Below are positions 44,418 to 54,291 of a DNA stretch of 64,000 nucleotides, piece by piece. The stretch covers positions 1 to 64,000 of the forward strand of contig NZ_VSLZ01000006.1 in NCBI RefSeq assembly GCF_010747475.1, given 5' to 3'. The position numbers and the translations under genes are program-made. The notes beneath the pieces were generated by a model. That model ran no database searches, had not been told where the DNA came from, and was given only the letters and a program-made list of their open reading frames with translations. Each line of letters opens with the position of its first letter. The first letter of the stretch is position 1. This stretch comes from Halorussus sp. MSC15.2 (GTDB taxonomy: Archaea > Halobacteriota > Halobacteria > Halobacteriales > Haladaptataceae).

Positions 44418-46291
44418 ATGAACGAGTATCCACCCATCGAGGACCACGGTCTCGTCGGCGACCTCAAGACGTGCGCGCTCGTCAGTCTCGACGGAACCGT
44501 CGACTGGTGTCCGTTTCCCGGCGTCGAATCGCCCTCCGTCTTCGCTGGTATTCTCGACGCCGAACGAGGCGGTCACTTCACGGTCGCCCCGGAAGAGGAG
44601 GAGTTCGACGCCGAGCAGGCCTACATCGACCGGACGAACGTCCTGCAGACGACGTTCACGACCGGGCGGGGCGAGATACGACTCACGGACTTCATGGTCC
44701 CCACGAAAGGTGATATCGGTGCAGACGGCGAGCGCGCGCTCTATCGGAAAGTGGAGGGTCGTGACGGGACGGTCCCTATCGACATGGCGTTCCGACCCCA
44801 GTTCGATTACGGTCGAGCGGAAACGACGATAACCGCCCGAGACGAGAGTGTTATCGCAACCGCTGGCGAGACGACGACCGAGTAACGCTCTCGTCGTCGC
44901 TGGATTTCGAAGTGGAGGACGCCGAAGCCACTGCAACGGCGTCTCTCACCCCGGCGGACGCTTACTGGTTCGTTACGCGGTACGACCCGGACGCGGAGGC
45001 GAGTTACGTCCCTCCCGACCAAGTACAGGAGAACACGGTCGAGTTCTGGCACGACTGGGTCCACACCTGCGACATCGCGGAGTGCATCTTCGAAGGCGCG
45101 TGGCACGACCTCGCAGTTCGGTCGGGACTGGCGCTCAAACTTCTCACTCACGAGGAGACCGGTGCCATCTGCGCCGCGCCGACGACCTCGCTTCCGGAGG
45201 ACGTCGGCGGCGTGCGAAACTGGGACTACCGGTACAATTGGATTCGAGACGCGGCGTTCACGGTACAAGCGTTGGCCAACCTCGGCCACACCTACGAAGC
45301 GATGCGCTACGTCAACTGGTTTCTGGAACGGTGTCACGCCGGCGAACCCGCCGAGATACAACCGCTGTACGGACTTCACGGCGAGACCGAACTGACCGAG
45401 GAGGAACTCGACCACCTCGACGGCTATCGGGGGTCGAAGCCGGTTCGGATAGGGAACGGGGCCGCCGACCAGCGTCAACTCGATACCTACGGCGAACTGA
45501 TTCTCGCGGTCTCCGAGACCACGCGGTTCGCAGATATCGTCTCCGAGGACGACTGGGAGGCCCTTCGCGGTATCGTCGAGTACGTCTGCGACGTCTGGGA
45601 CGAGAGAGACGCCGGTATCTGGGAGGTCCGCGACGGTCCGAAACACTTCGTCTTCTCGAAGGTGATGTGCTGGGTCGCGCTCGACCGCGGCATCGCGATG
45701 GCCGAGGAGAACGGTTTCGACGCGCCGACGGACCGGTGGAGCGACGTCCGTGACCGAATCAAATCCACAACTCTAGAGAAGGGGTACGACGAAGAGAACG
45801 GGTACTTTCTCCAAGCGTTCGGCGACGACGACACCCTCGACGCGGCCGGGCTTCTCGTCCCCGTCGTCGGATTTCTCCCGGTCGACGACGACCGGGTCCA
45901 GAATACCATCGATGCGATACAGGCTCGGTTGGCCTCCGATGACGGACTCGTCAAACGGTACGACGGTGACGATGGACTCCCGGGCGAGGAAGGTGCGTTC
46001 CTCTGGTGTTCGTTCTGGCTGGTCAACGCGCTAGCCCTTTCCGGTCGCATTCAGGAGGCCGAGGACCTGTTCACCTCGCTCTCGGGGTACGTCAACCACG
46101 TCGGACTACTCGCCGAGGAAATCGACCCCGAAAGCGGTTCACATCTCGGTAATTTCCCGCAGGGGTTCTCCCACATCGGTCTCATCAACAGCGCCCTCTA
46201 TCTGGCTCACGCGAAGGATGGCGGGGAATCGACGACGAAGCCGATGGGGATGAGATTGGGAGACGGTATCTCGCTCGGGAATACGGAGTGA
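44418..46291 (+). pseudogene. GH15 glucoamylase/trehalase family protein, frameshifted
   Basis: The first part (44418-44885) has the N-terminal domain of GH15 enzymes: IEDHGLVGDLKTCALVSLDG then WCPFPGVESPSVFAGIL, and QAYIDRTNVLQTTF. It stops with TAA at 44883-44885. The frame continues one base over from about 44870 (RVTLSSSLDFEVEDAEA) to 46291. The second part contains GVRNWDYRYNWIRDAAF, LYGLHGETELTEEEL, GYRGSKPVRIGN, QLDTYGE and EGAFLWCSFWLVNAL, the family signatures including catalytic Glu positions. A one-base change around 44868-44880 restores about 624 residues. It may be a true lesion or a sequencing error. Function if repaired: cytoplasmic hydrolysis of alpha-glucans or trehalose. Confidence 0.8.
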
Positions 46292-46482
46292 GAAAGATGA
46301 CCGTTCACCGATGTTCGGGGACGTAACTCGTTGGACGACGATGCAAGAAACACAGACTGCTCTGGGAGGCACTGATGACTGGGAGTGCCGCTAGGACCGA
46401 ACGGAGTCGAGAACGATGACCCGTCTTGCGGGTCGGCGACGATATGCGGACTCCGACCGACGCTCGCCGGAAGCCGTGGCGG

Positions 46483-47529
46483 TCAGTCGTCCGCACGAGC
46501 GCGTTCGTTGGCGTGACTTCGGAGGGCGTCAGAGAGTGCCGGAACGTCGGCCGAGTCGATTTCGCCCTCTAACTCCGACAACGACTTGGGGTACGTCCGG
46601 AGGTCCTTGTGGATGGCGAGACCCGCTCTCGCACCCTGTCCCATGGCCACCGGAATCTGGTTGTGGCCGGGCGTGATATCGCCGACTGCGTGCACGCCCT
46701 CGACGTTCGTACGCCCGTGGTCGTCGACGAGGACCGCGCCGTCGGTGTCCAGTTCGACGCCGAGACTCTCGGCCAGTTCGTTGTTGTAGTCCGCACCGTA
46801 CATGGCGAACCCGCCGGTGTACTCGCGCCGAGACCCGTCGGCGAACTCGAGGCTCTCTAACCACCCGTCACTGTCGTTGTTCACGCCGACGACCTCCGCT
46901 TCGACGATATCGACCGGGTGAGCGCGAAGTTGCCTGTCGGTCTCGTCGCTCCACTCGGGTTCGGCGTCGCGTAACAACAAATCGACGTCGTCGGTGAAAT
47001 TGAGCATTATCATCGCGACGTGGGCGGCGCTTTCGCCGTGACCCATCACGTACACCGACTCGTCGACGAACATGTAGGCGTCGCAGTGGAGGCAGTAATG
47101 GAGACCCCGGCCGGTGCGAGGGAGTGGGGGTTCGGGCCGTCCATCGGTAAGTCCAGTCGCGAGGACGACGCGGTCGGTAAACGCCGTGCCAGCGGTCGTT
47201 TCGAGGCGGAACTTTCTGGACACCTCTGCCGCATGTTCGACGGCCGTGACGAACGCTTGCCTGTACTCCGCTCCGTAGCCCTCCAACTGGTCGATTGCCG
47301 ATTCGAGGAGTTCGTTGCCGGAGACGGATTCGGGAATTCCGAGGACGTTGTGCGTGTCCTGCATCATCGCAGCGCGGCCGCCACCGCGGTCGAACACCGC
47401 CGTGTCGTGACCGAGACGGGTCGTGTACAGTGCCGAGGTCAGTCCCGCAGGCCCGCCGCCGATGACGACGACGTCGTACTCGGAGTCGGTGTCCGTGTCG
47501 TCTGCTTTAGTGGTCATCTCGTGAGTCAC
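46483..47529 (-). CDS. Thioredoxin-reductase-like NAD(P)/FAD oxidoreductase
   Basis: 348 residues. YDVVVIGGGPAGLTSALYTTRLG (FAD Rossmann; only GGGPAG is diagnostic), NVLGIPESVSGNELL, LATGLTDGRPEPP, HYCLHCDAYMF with a CxxC disulfide pair (about 155-158), VYVMGHGESAAHVA, and VHAVGDITPGHNQIPVAMGQG define the class. It probably transfers electrons from NADPH or NADH to an unidentified disulfide protein. The first 15 residues are acidic and variable. It lies near a copper/redox gene group but is not overlapping with it. Confidence 0.85.
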   Translation of the reverse strand: MTHEMTTKADDTDTDSEYDVVVIGGGPAGLTSALYTTRLGHDTAVFDRGGGRAAMMQDTHNVLGIPESVSGNELLESAIDQLEGYGAEYRQAFVTAVEHAAEVSRKFRLETTAGTAFTDRVVLATGLTDGRPEPPLPRTGRGLHYCLHCDAYMFVDESVYVMGHGESAAHVAMIMLNFTDDVDLLLRDAEPEWSDETDRQLRAHPVDIVEAEVVGVNNDSDGWLESLEFADGSRREYTGGFAMYGADYNNELAESLGVELDTDGAVLVDDHGRTNVEGVHAVGDITPGHNQIPVAMGQGARAGLAIHKDLRTYPKSLSELEGEIDSADVPALSDALRSHANERARADD

Positions 47530-47678
47530 CTTCTGTTACTACATTACCTTTGGTTACCCATAAGTATTGGCTAAGCGAGAGGTAAGCGGCTTACCAAACG
47601 GAAACGGAGTAACGACACGGCCGGACGATGGTAACGAACCGGTCAGTCGGACTAGGTGAAAGACGAGAGAGTGGAACC

Positions 47679-48188
47679 TTACGGAACCTGCCCCGGCATC
47701 GACCCCTCGGACCACTCGCCAGTCTCGGTCCCACACTCCTTGCATACCGCGACGACGATATCTCCGCTCGACGCATCGTCGTCCGAACGCCGCTCTAATT
47801 CCTGGTCTGTCGCCTCACCGCAGTCGGGGCAGTCGCGGAGTTTCACCTGTTCGCCGTACTCCAACGGAGCACCGAAGGCGAACGCTATCACCCGCTCGTC
47901 TCCGCGGTTCCATCCGCGTTGGAACTCCCCGGGCGGAAACCGAACGATTTCGCCGGAGTCGACCTCGACGTCACCGTCTTCCGTCTCGAAGGTCGCGGTA
48001 CCCGATTGGACGTAGAACACCTCCTCTTGCACCTCGTGTCGGTGATACGCGAAAGCGAAGCTATCCCCCGGTTCGAGTTCGTAGTAGTTCATCGCGAAGT
48101 CGGTCGCTCCCAGCGGTTCCGTCAGGTGGCGCATCACGGCGGCCGGTTGGACTGCGTTCTCGACGTCCTCGATGCGGACTTTCTCCAT
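47679..48188 (-). CDS. Cupin protein with zinc-knuckle tail
   Basis: 169 residues. A cupin core is clear: ELEPGDSFAFAYHRHEVQEEVFYVQSG (key residues H-x-H, E) and a second motif FPPGEFQRGWNRGDERVIAF. The C-terminal ~55 residues add CPDCG and CKECG, two CxxC knuckles for zinc. Metal-dependent dioxygenase, isomerase or purely sensory functions are all possible. The start ATG at 48188 begins EKVRIEDVENAV; upstream sequence in the same frame is Ser/Thr/Arg-rich antisense and excluded. Confidence 0.75.
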   Translation of the reverse strand: MEKVRIEDVENAVQPAAVMRHLTEPLGATDFAMNYYELEPGDSFAFAYHRHEVQEEVFYVQSGTATFETEDGDVEVDSGEIVRFPPGEFQRGWNRGDERVIAFAFGAPLEYGEQVKLRDCPDCGEATDQELERRSDDDASSGDIVVAVCKECGTETGEWSEGSMPGQVP

Positions 48189-48258
48189 ACGTCCCGTGAT
48201 TCGGGTGGGGGTAAAAGAAGAACGGGGTGACGGAACGAGACGTCTCAGTCGGACCTCG

Positions 48259-50247
48259 TTACTCGGTGGTCGTCTGTTGCTGGCCCGGCGGGGAGTCGTT
48301 CGTCCCCGGGACACCTCGGCCCTCGAAGAAGTCGCCGGCCCACTGGCCAATCCAGATGTCTTGGTTCGCCGTATAGAGCGCTTGGGCCGTGGTGAATCGG
48401 TCGTTCGACACCGACCACTCGTCGGCGGCGGTGTCGTAGGTGACCTCGGTGTTGTACACCGCGGCCTGCCCGAACTCCCCGCCGGCGTTCTGCGGGAGCG
48501 GGAGAGTGAACTCGGCGTCCTCGTTCCGGGACGGCGGGCGCTCGGCGCGCTGGAGTCGCCCGCGGTTGAACGTCTGATTGTAGAAGCTCGCGTACTTCTG
48601 CTGTGCACCCTCGATACCGAGCACGGCGTCCGCGGCGTTGACACCGCCGGTGATATCCCCTGCGTCCCGCGCGGTGATAGTGTAGGCTCCGTCACCGGTG
48701 CCGTCCGCGAACGTCCCGGCGTCGTCGTCCCAGAGGTCCTGCAGTAGGTACGTGAGGACAGAGCGAGCCGTCTCCTCGTGGGTTACGTTCGGTAGCTGTG
48801 ACGCCCAGAGCAGGCCCTGTCCGACGACGCCCTGCGTCGCGGCTTGGTTCTTCGACTCGGACCGAACCGTCCCGCTACTCGCGGTTCGCTCCTCGACCGC
48901 GCTCGCCAGCGCGTTCGCGTACTCCACCGCGCGCGACCGGAGTCGTTCACTCCCTGCGTGGGTGCCGTACCAGCCGACCGCGCCCAGCATCACGCCGAGG
49001 TCCCGAGTCGTTCCCATCTCCAGAATCTTCTCGGGCGGGAACGCCTTCATCGTCGTCTTCGCCACACCGTCCGTGAGTTGCTGGATTTTCCGTGCCGGGA
49101 TGAGGGGTTCGGGGTTGACGTAGCCGTACCAGCCGCCGTTGGCGAGACTGGTCATGTCCGAGAGGAACCACAACATCGCGGCGTGCTGGGTCGGCCGCGC
49201 CGTGTCGTCCACGACCGTCCCCTGCTTCGGATTGAACCCCGAGACGAGCAGGAGGCTGTCGTCACCTTTCGTGAGCGCACCGTTCCCGTCCGGGCCGCCG
49301 TCGACGAGCGTGGTCTTGATGGCGAGTTGTGCCACCGTCGCGAGCAGTTGCGCGCGGAACTTCGGTGCCATGTCGGACGGCAGCACGTCGAAGTGCGCCT
49401 GAAAGTTCTTCGCCCACGTCACCCCCTTGAGGTGGGTCCACGCGACCGACGCCGGACTCACGACGCCGGACATCTCCGACCGGTCCCACGCCATCGTGTC
49501 GGCGTGGATGCGCTCGACGTTCGCGCTGAACGGTGCGACCGGCTTCTGCGTGAAGTGCGGGTCGCCTTCGGTGAACGGGGCGACGTTCAGGTTCGGGTTC
49601 TTGATGGGCGGGCGGTCCACGTCCGAGTTCTTCAAGATGCCCTTCAGTCGCTTCGTGAACAGCTTCTGCTGCTGCTCGTTGTGCGGGAACAGCACCCCCA
49701 CGCCGCTCACCGCGATGGTGGTGTTCATGTTGTACAGCGAGTACCAGTAGGAGTCCCACGTCGCTTCTCGCCAATCGTACGCCGCTTGCTGTGCGGCCTG
49801 CGTGGTTTTCGTGGTCCCGCCCCCGGTTCGGATATCGCCGACCATGGTCGAAGGATGGACCGTGCAGACGTACTGGGACATCGCCTCGGACGCGGTGAAC
49901 GTGAGCGAGCGGGTCTCCCCCTGATTCGACATCGTTTCCGTGCTCACGACGTTGTTGCCGTTCTGGTCCGTGATGGTGAAGTTGTGGGGCGCGCCGTCGA
50001 GGTTCTCCCAGACGACTTCGTACTCGGTTCCCGGTTCGAGTGTCAGCGTCGGGTTGGTCTGGCCCTGTACGGCCGCCGGTTGACGGCCCTGCCATCCCGA
50101 TATCTTCGCTCCGAGTCGGTACGTCGTGGACTCTGCGGTAGCGACATTGCCGAGAACACCGGCCCCTGCGACTCCCGCCGCGAGTTTCAGCATCGCTCGC
50201 CGCCGAATAGCACTCCCCTCCCCGTCGGATGAGTGGTCGTGATTCAT
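48259..50247 (-). CDS. Tat-exported cupredoxin fused to the shared unknown domain
   Basis: 662 residues. RRRAMLKLAAGVAGAGVLGN is a Tat signal (about 15-34). Residues about 60-145 are a type 1 copper domain: His in GAPHNFTITDQNG, then YVCTVHPSTMVGDI with Cys, His and Met ligands. A short Thr/Gln linker leads into residues about 156-650, a mostly helical domain colinear with the C-terminal half of the PQQ-type dehydrogenase at 40827: SYWYSLYNMNT, SPASVAWTHLKGVTWAKNF, LWFLSDMTSLANGGWYGY, DLGVMLGAVGWYGTHAG, QAATQGVVGQGLLWAS, DITGGVNAADAVLG. The protein acts outside the membrane. The helical domain may be an enzyme that exchanges electrons with the copper site, but no catalytic residue is recognised. 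Confidence 0.8.
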   Translation of the reverse strand: MNHDHSSDGEGSAIRRRAMLKLAAGVAGAGVLGNVATAESTTYRLGAKISGWQGRQPAAVQGQTNPTLTLEPGTEYEVVWENLDGAPHNFTITDQNGNNVVSTETMSNQGETRSLTFTASEAMSQYVCTVHPSTMVGDIRTGGGTTKTTQAAQQAAYDWREATWDSYWYSLYNMNTTIAVSGVGVLFPHNEQQQKLFTKRLKGILKNSDVDRPPIKNPNLNVAPFTEGDPHFTQKPVAPFSANVERIHADTMAWDRSEMSGVVSPASVAWTHLKGVTWAKNFQAHFDVLPSDMAPKFRAQLLATVAQLAIKTTLVDGGPDGNGALTKGDDSLLLVSGFNPKQGTVVDDTARPTQHAAMLWFLSDMTSLANGGWYGYVNPEPLIPARKIQQLTDGVAKTTMKAFPPEKILEMGTTRDLGVMLGAVGWYGTHAGSERLRSRAVEYANALASAVEERTASSGTVRSESKNQAATQGVVGQGLLWASQLPNVTHEETARSVLTYLLQDLWDDDAGTFADGTGDGAYTITARDAGDITGGVNAADAVLGIEGAQQKYASFYNQTFNRGRLQRAERPPSRNEDAEFTLPLPQNAGGEFGQAAVYNTEVTYDTAADEWSVSNDRFTTAQALYTANQDIWIGQWAGDFFEGRGVPGTNDSPPGQQQTTTE

Positions 50248-50488
50248 GGTCTCTCGTGAATATAGCTGTCGCGTCGAACGGTGCGACCGCCGGCAGTACG
50301 ACCGTTCGGACAGTGTACACGGGACGACCTTCGCGCGAATAAGTCACCCCCGCCTGTGTCCCCGAGACGCACGACCGGACGTAGCCGCCATCCGGTGAAT
50401 CGGTTCTCGGGGCGTCTCGGGAGACCCTCGAAGGTAGAGTCAGCGGTGGATGGACGGATAGTGACAGAATCCCGTCGGACGGACGCTG

Positions 50489-51106
50489 CTACACCGACGA
50501 CGGGTCTATCTTCCGGCCGACCCACAGGAGGCTTCCGACGAGGAGGACCGCAGCGACGGGGAGCAAGACGTCGAACACGGTCAACAGTACTCCGGACGCC
50601 TGTACACCGAGGACGATGAGCACTACTGGGCCGCAACACGCTGCCCCGGACAGTAACGCCGGCAGTCCCGCGAGGGCACCGGTCGAAGAGGACGCGAACC
50701 CGCAGGCCTGTGGTTGCCGCCACGCGAGGTACGTGAGCGCGAGGTTCAACCCGACTAACCCCGCGAGTCCGAGACCGACGAGCGTGTTCACCGGGGAGAA
50801 CAGGAAGGTGGCGACGGGAAGTTCGAGTCGGGCGATAGGTTCGAACTGCCCGTAGCCGATGGGTTCGAAGGCCCGCGACAGGGGGTCGTCCACGACGAGC
50901 AGGTCGATTCCGCGACCGCCGAACGAGAGGTGTCCTACCGCGGTCAGATAGGCGACGAGGTAGACGACCGCCACACCCGCGAACACTGCCATCGAGTCGC
51001 GCCGCCGAAGGGCAGTTTGAACTGCGAAGCGGGTACGCGACACTGCCACTCCGATTCGACCGTGGAGACTCGTTCGGTCCTCGACCGTGGATTTCCGCCT
51101 AGTCAT
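50489..51106 (-). CDS. Polytopic membrane protein with a Cys pair
   Basis: 205 residues from ATG 51106, which overlaps the DUF3179 stop (translational coupling). About four to five hydrophobic segments are visible: SMAVFAGVAVVYLVAYLTAV, FSPVNTLVGLGLAGLVGLNL, ALAGLPALLSGAACCGPVVL, and the final LPVAAVLLVGSLLWVG. The AACCGP segment inside a membrane helix recalls metal-binding Cys pairs of MerT-like and related haloarchaeal proteins. Together with the cupredoxin downstream this hints at copper handling. The alternative is a structural role. Confidence 0.65.
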   Translation of the reverse strand: MTRRKSTVEDRTSLHGRIGVAVSRTRFAVQTALRRRDSMAVFAGVAVVYLVAYLTAVGHLSFGGRGIDLLVVDDPLSRAFEPIGYGQFEPIARLELPVATFLFSPVNTLVGLGLAGLVGLNLALTYLAWRQPQACGFASSSTGALAGLPALLSGAACCGPVVLIVLGVQASGVLLTVFDVLLPVAAVLLVGSLLWVGRKIDPSSV

Positions 51107-52160
51107 GAACTCCCGTACTCGGGTACAGTCCCACCCAAGCGAACCACATGGCATCGTACCCGTACACCCGGTCGAACGGGAGGTCCGCGGGCGAGTAGGT
51201 GGACCCGTTCACCACGACCGCTCCATTCTTTCGGTTAATCGACGCGTCGTCCGGCGTCCGGTAGATGTACGCGGTATCCAGTGCGGAGTCGTACACCGCG
51301 ACGACCGGCGAGTCGCCGAGTTCCCCTTCGACGAGACCCCGTTTTCGCAAGGCGTCTTTGACGAACGCCGTCGCGTCGGTGGGCGTTCGCGCCCCGAGGA
51401 CCACCTTCTTCAGTGGATACCGGTCGTCGTTCTGAAGCCGGTCGAATAACGTGTTACTGCTCGTGTAGTAGCCCCCGCGCGGATTGTACGTGCCGTAGGG
51501 GTCACCACCGTAATCCCGGATGTAGCCGGTGTCCTCGGAGAGGACCTTCGTCTCCGGATGGCGTCGCTTCCACTGCTCCCAAGTGGTCCAGACCAGCCGA
51601 AATTCCCGGAGCGACTCGCCTTCGTGCGTACCTTCGATGGCGGTGGCCAGCATCTGCGGCCATCGGCTATCGGTGGCCCGGTCGTACATCACGAGATTGT
51701 TGTTGAGGAGGTCCCCGGAGACGCCGAACGTCGTCTCGCCGCGTTCGAACCCCATCGCGGTTCCCGTGAGCGGGCAGTAGGTGACGCTCACGGGAGTCTC
51801 GTCGAGCGTGTCGTTCGTAATCTCGTGCCAGACGAGAATGTACTGGGGGTACGCCTTGACGTCGTCTCCCCGGGCGACGCCGAACACGATGTCGCCCGGT
51901 TGGAGTCGCTCGTCTGCGTCGGCGACGCCGGTGAACTTCGGGTCGTCTATCGACGGGATACCGTCCTTCGGCGGGCCGCCCGACACCACCTCGTTCCGGA
52001 GTCTCTTCAGCGGGTACTCGACCAGAAGTTGCTCGCTCGCGAGCGGTACCGCCCCATCGTCTCGCGGTCGTGCTGACGCAGTCCGACGACGGGTTCCGAC
52101 CGTGGCCGCGAGCGAAGTACCTGCTCCCAGCAGGAATCTCCGCCGTGAGGTGCGAACCAT
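51099..52160 (-). CDS. DUF3179 protein with Tat signal
   Basis: 353 residues. SRRRFLLGAGTSLAATVG is a Tat signal. The DUF3179 core is well marked: DDVKAYPQYILVWHEI, PVSVTYCPLTGTAMGFER, FGVSGDLLNNNLVMYDRATD then SRWPQ, and later VLGARTPTDATAFVK. The Cys in VTYCPLTG is the conserved residue of the family. The function is unknown, although members often neighbour redox and sulfatase-type genes. Its 3' end overlaps the membrane-protein gene by eight bases. Confidence 0.85.
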   Translation of the reverse strand: MVRTSRRRFLLGAGTSLAATVGTRRRTASARPRDDGAVPLASEQLLVEYPLKRLRNEVVSGGPPKDGIPSIDDPKFTGVADADERLQPGDIVFGVARGDDVKAYPQYILVWHEITNDTLDETPVSVTYCPLTGTAMGFERGETTFGVSGDLLNNNLVMYDRATDSRWPQMLATAIEGTHEGESLREFRLVWTTWEQWKRRHPETKVLSEDTGYIRDYGGDPYGTYNPRGGYYTSSNTLFDRLQNDDRYPLKKVVLGARTPTDATAFVKDALRKRGLVEGELGDSPVVAVYDSALDTAYIYRTPDDASINRKNGAVVVNGSTYSPADLPFDRVYGYDAMWFAWVGLYPSTGVHD

Positions 52161-52421
52161 ATCGGTACTCGGTCGCGAGGAGTGTTAACACTACTATGGG
52201 TGTGTCCATCTCAATCACAGCCAGATACGTGACCTCTCAGGGACGGTTTATCCACGAATCGACAGAAACGCGTTCGCGGCGTCTCGCGACTATCGAGTCG
52301 TCTGTCCGTCTGCACAGACAGAAAGCGAACCACCGCAATCGCGGGCGGTGACGATAGAGACGGCGTCGGTTGACGGGAACGGCACCCTGATGTGAACGTA
52401 CGGCGTGGTACTGCGAACAGG

Positions 52422-53702
52422 ATGACCGACAACTCCGAGCGCACCCACCTCTACCCGAATCGGGACCGACAGTCCCGAGAGACGGGCGTCTCTCGTCGTC
52501 GGCTGCTGTCCGGTTCGGTGGCCGCCGGCACCGCCGTGACCGCCGGATGTACCGGTTCGTCGTCCGGCCCGGCCGAGACGGACACCCGCGACGGAACGGT
52601 CTTCGTATTCAATACCGGTGAGAAGACGGTCAGTATCATCGACACGGAGAACAACGAAGTCGTCGCCACGCCGCACGTCGGTGTGACGGCGTCGTTCCCG
52701 TCCAACCAGTTCGCACCGACGCTGACCGACGCCCCGACCGACCCGCTGTGGCTCAACGTGGACCGCGGCGTACGGGCGGTGGAAGTCGGGTCGCTGTCGG
52801 AAGTCGCGGCCGTCGAAACCGGGTCGGGCGCGAACTGGCAGGAACTCACGCCCGACGGGAAACACCTCGTCGTGAGCGCCCGCGAACCGGCCCACACCCA
52901 GTATCGAATCGACGCCGACCCGGCATCCGAGTCGTTCGGCGAAGTCACTGGCGAACTCGACCGCACCGACGAAGGGGGCCGCGGCGACAGAGACGGTCCA
53001 GGACCCTGCGACGTCACTATCCACCCAGACGGCGAGTACGCCTACGTCCCGGACATCTTCGGGAATACCCTCTCGGTCATAGACGTCGAAGCGTTCGAAC
53101 TCGCCACGCAGATATCGGTCGCGCCGACCGGCGACGCGGACGCCGCCCGCCCGTGGATGGGGACGGCGGCGTGGAACGGCGACGTGCTGCTCGTGGAACA
53201 CGACGAAGGCGCGACCGGCACCGAGAGCATCTGGGACGTCAGCGACCCGGCATCCCCCACCGAGAAGGTGCGACTAACGAGCGACGACGGCCTCGGAGAG
53301 CGACCGCTCACGAGCGAAATCGGTCCCGACTCACAGACAGGGTACGTGTTCACCCCCGGTTCGAACGACGTCACCGTCCTCAATATCGACGCCGGAACGG
53401 TGACGAACCGCATCGACCTCGGCGGGTCGGCGTTCGTCGGGACGTGGGGACCGAACCGCGAACAGCTCTACGTGCCCGTCCAGACGAGCGACGAGGTGAA
53501 GGTCATCGACCACCCGAGCGGCGAGGTCACCGCGACGATTCCGGTCGGGTCGAAACCCTACGGTGCGACGGCCGCGACCGTTCGTCCAGAGGAAGACGCC
53601 GTCGGGAATCTCTTGGGAACGATGGCGACGCTCGGAGTCGAACTGTCGGAGGCCGGGACCACCTACTGCATCGGGAACTGCGCCTGCGGTCATCGGCTTT
53701 GA
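52422..53702 (+). CDS. YVTN-type beta-propeller Tat lipoprotein
   Basis: 426 residues from ATG 52422; a GTG at 52392 is less likely because the signal would be displaced. SRRRLLSGSVAAGTAVTAGC carries twin Arg and a lipobox Cys. Seven-bladed YVTN/SMP-30-like repeats follow: VFVFNTGEKTVSIIDTENNE, YAYVPDIFGNTLSVIDVEAF, YVFTPGSNDVTVLNID, LYVPVQTSDEVKVIDHPSGE. The last residues TYCIGNCACGHRL hold three Cys, possibly a metal or disulfide site. It is divergent to the DUF3179 operon and followed by a regulator on the same strand. Confidence 0.8.
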   Translation: MTDNSERTHLYPNRDRQSRETGVSRRRLLSGSVAAGTAVTAGCTGSSSGPAETDTRDGTVFVFNTGEKTVSIIDTENNEVVATPHVGVTASFPSNQFAPTLTDAPTDPLWLNVDRGVRAVEVGSLSEVAAVETGSGANWQELTPDGKHLVVSAREPAHTQYRIDADPASESFGEVTGELDRTDEGGRGDRDGPGPCDVTIHPDGEYAYVPDIFGNTLSVIDVEAFELATQISVAPTGDADAARPWMGTAAWNGDVLLVEHDEGATGTESIWDVSDPASPTEKVRLTSDDGLGERPLTSEIGPDSQTGYVFTPGSNDVTVLNIDAGTVTNRIDLGGSAFVGTWGPNREQLYVPVQTSDEVKVIDHPSGEVTATIPVGSKPYGATAATVRPEEDAVGNLLGTMATLGVELSEAGTTYCIGNCACGHRL

Positions 53703-53769
53703 CTATTCACGTATTGGGTTACCTCGAACTCACCAAACGAACTTGGTTCTCCGTAGCTAACGCTCATCC

Positions 53770-54291
53770 ATGGGAACAACTGACAAAGAACGAGACGTGT
53801 ACAGATGCCAGCACTGCGGGAACGTCTCGTTCGGACGCTCAGCGTCCGATTCTGGCGAGGGGGAACGACCGTCCACGGACGCATCCGCAATCGAGCGTCC
53901 GGAGTTAGCCGTCGTTCTACGGGAAGTCTTCGGCATCTCCGAGACGGGCATACGAATCTGCGTCTTCCTCATGGAGGACGGAGAATCGACCGCGGGAGAA
54001 CTCGCCGACCACCTCGAGCTAGACCGAAGCACCGTCAGCAGGCAACTGAATCAGTTGACCGACATCGGCCTGCTGGAGAAACGACAGCGCCTGCTCTCGG
54101 AGGGCGGTTACGTCCACGTCTACTCGCCGGTGGACGTCGAGGAGGTCCGCCAGCGACTGACCGTCGGCCTCCACGCGTGGATGGACGAGGCGCTCGAACT
54201 GGTCGAGGACGTCAACCGCGAGAAGGTCGCGGCGTTGGCCCGAGCCGACCACGACGAAAGTGACTCGACCGGTATCTACTGGGACGAGTAA
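53770..54291 (+). CDS. Winged-helix transcriptional regulator with N-terminal zinc knuckle
   Basis: 173 residues. YRCQHCGNVSFG is a CxxC zinc knuckle. Residues about 55-125 are a TrmB/MarR-like winged helix: ISETGIRICVFLMEDGESTA, GELADHLELDRSTVSRQLNQ, LTDIGLLEKRQRLLSEGGYV. The C-terminal helix (VEEVRQRLTVGLHAWMDEAL) is probably for dimerisation. It begins 67 bases after the propeller gene and may regulate the copper/redox group. The inducer is unknown. Confidence 0.8.
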   Translation: MGTTDKERDVYRCQHCGNVSFGRSASDSGEGERPSTDASAIERPELAVVLREVFGISETGIRICVFLMEDGESTAGELADHLELDRSTVSRQLNQLTDIGLLEKRQRLLSEGGYVHVYSPVDVEEVRQRLTVGLHAWMDEALELVEDVNREKVAALARADHDESDSTGIYWDE

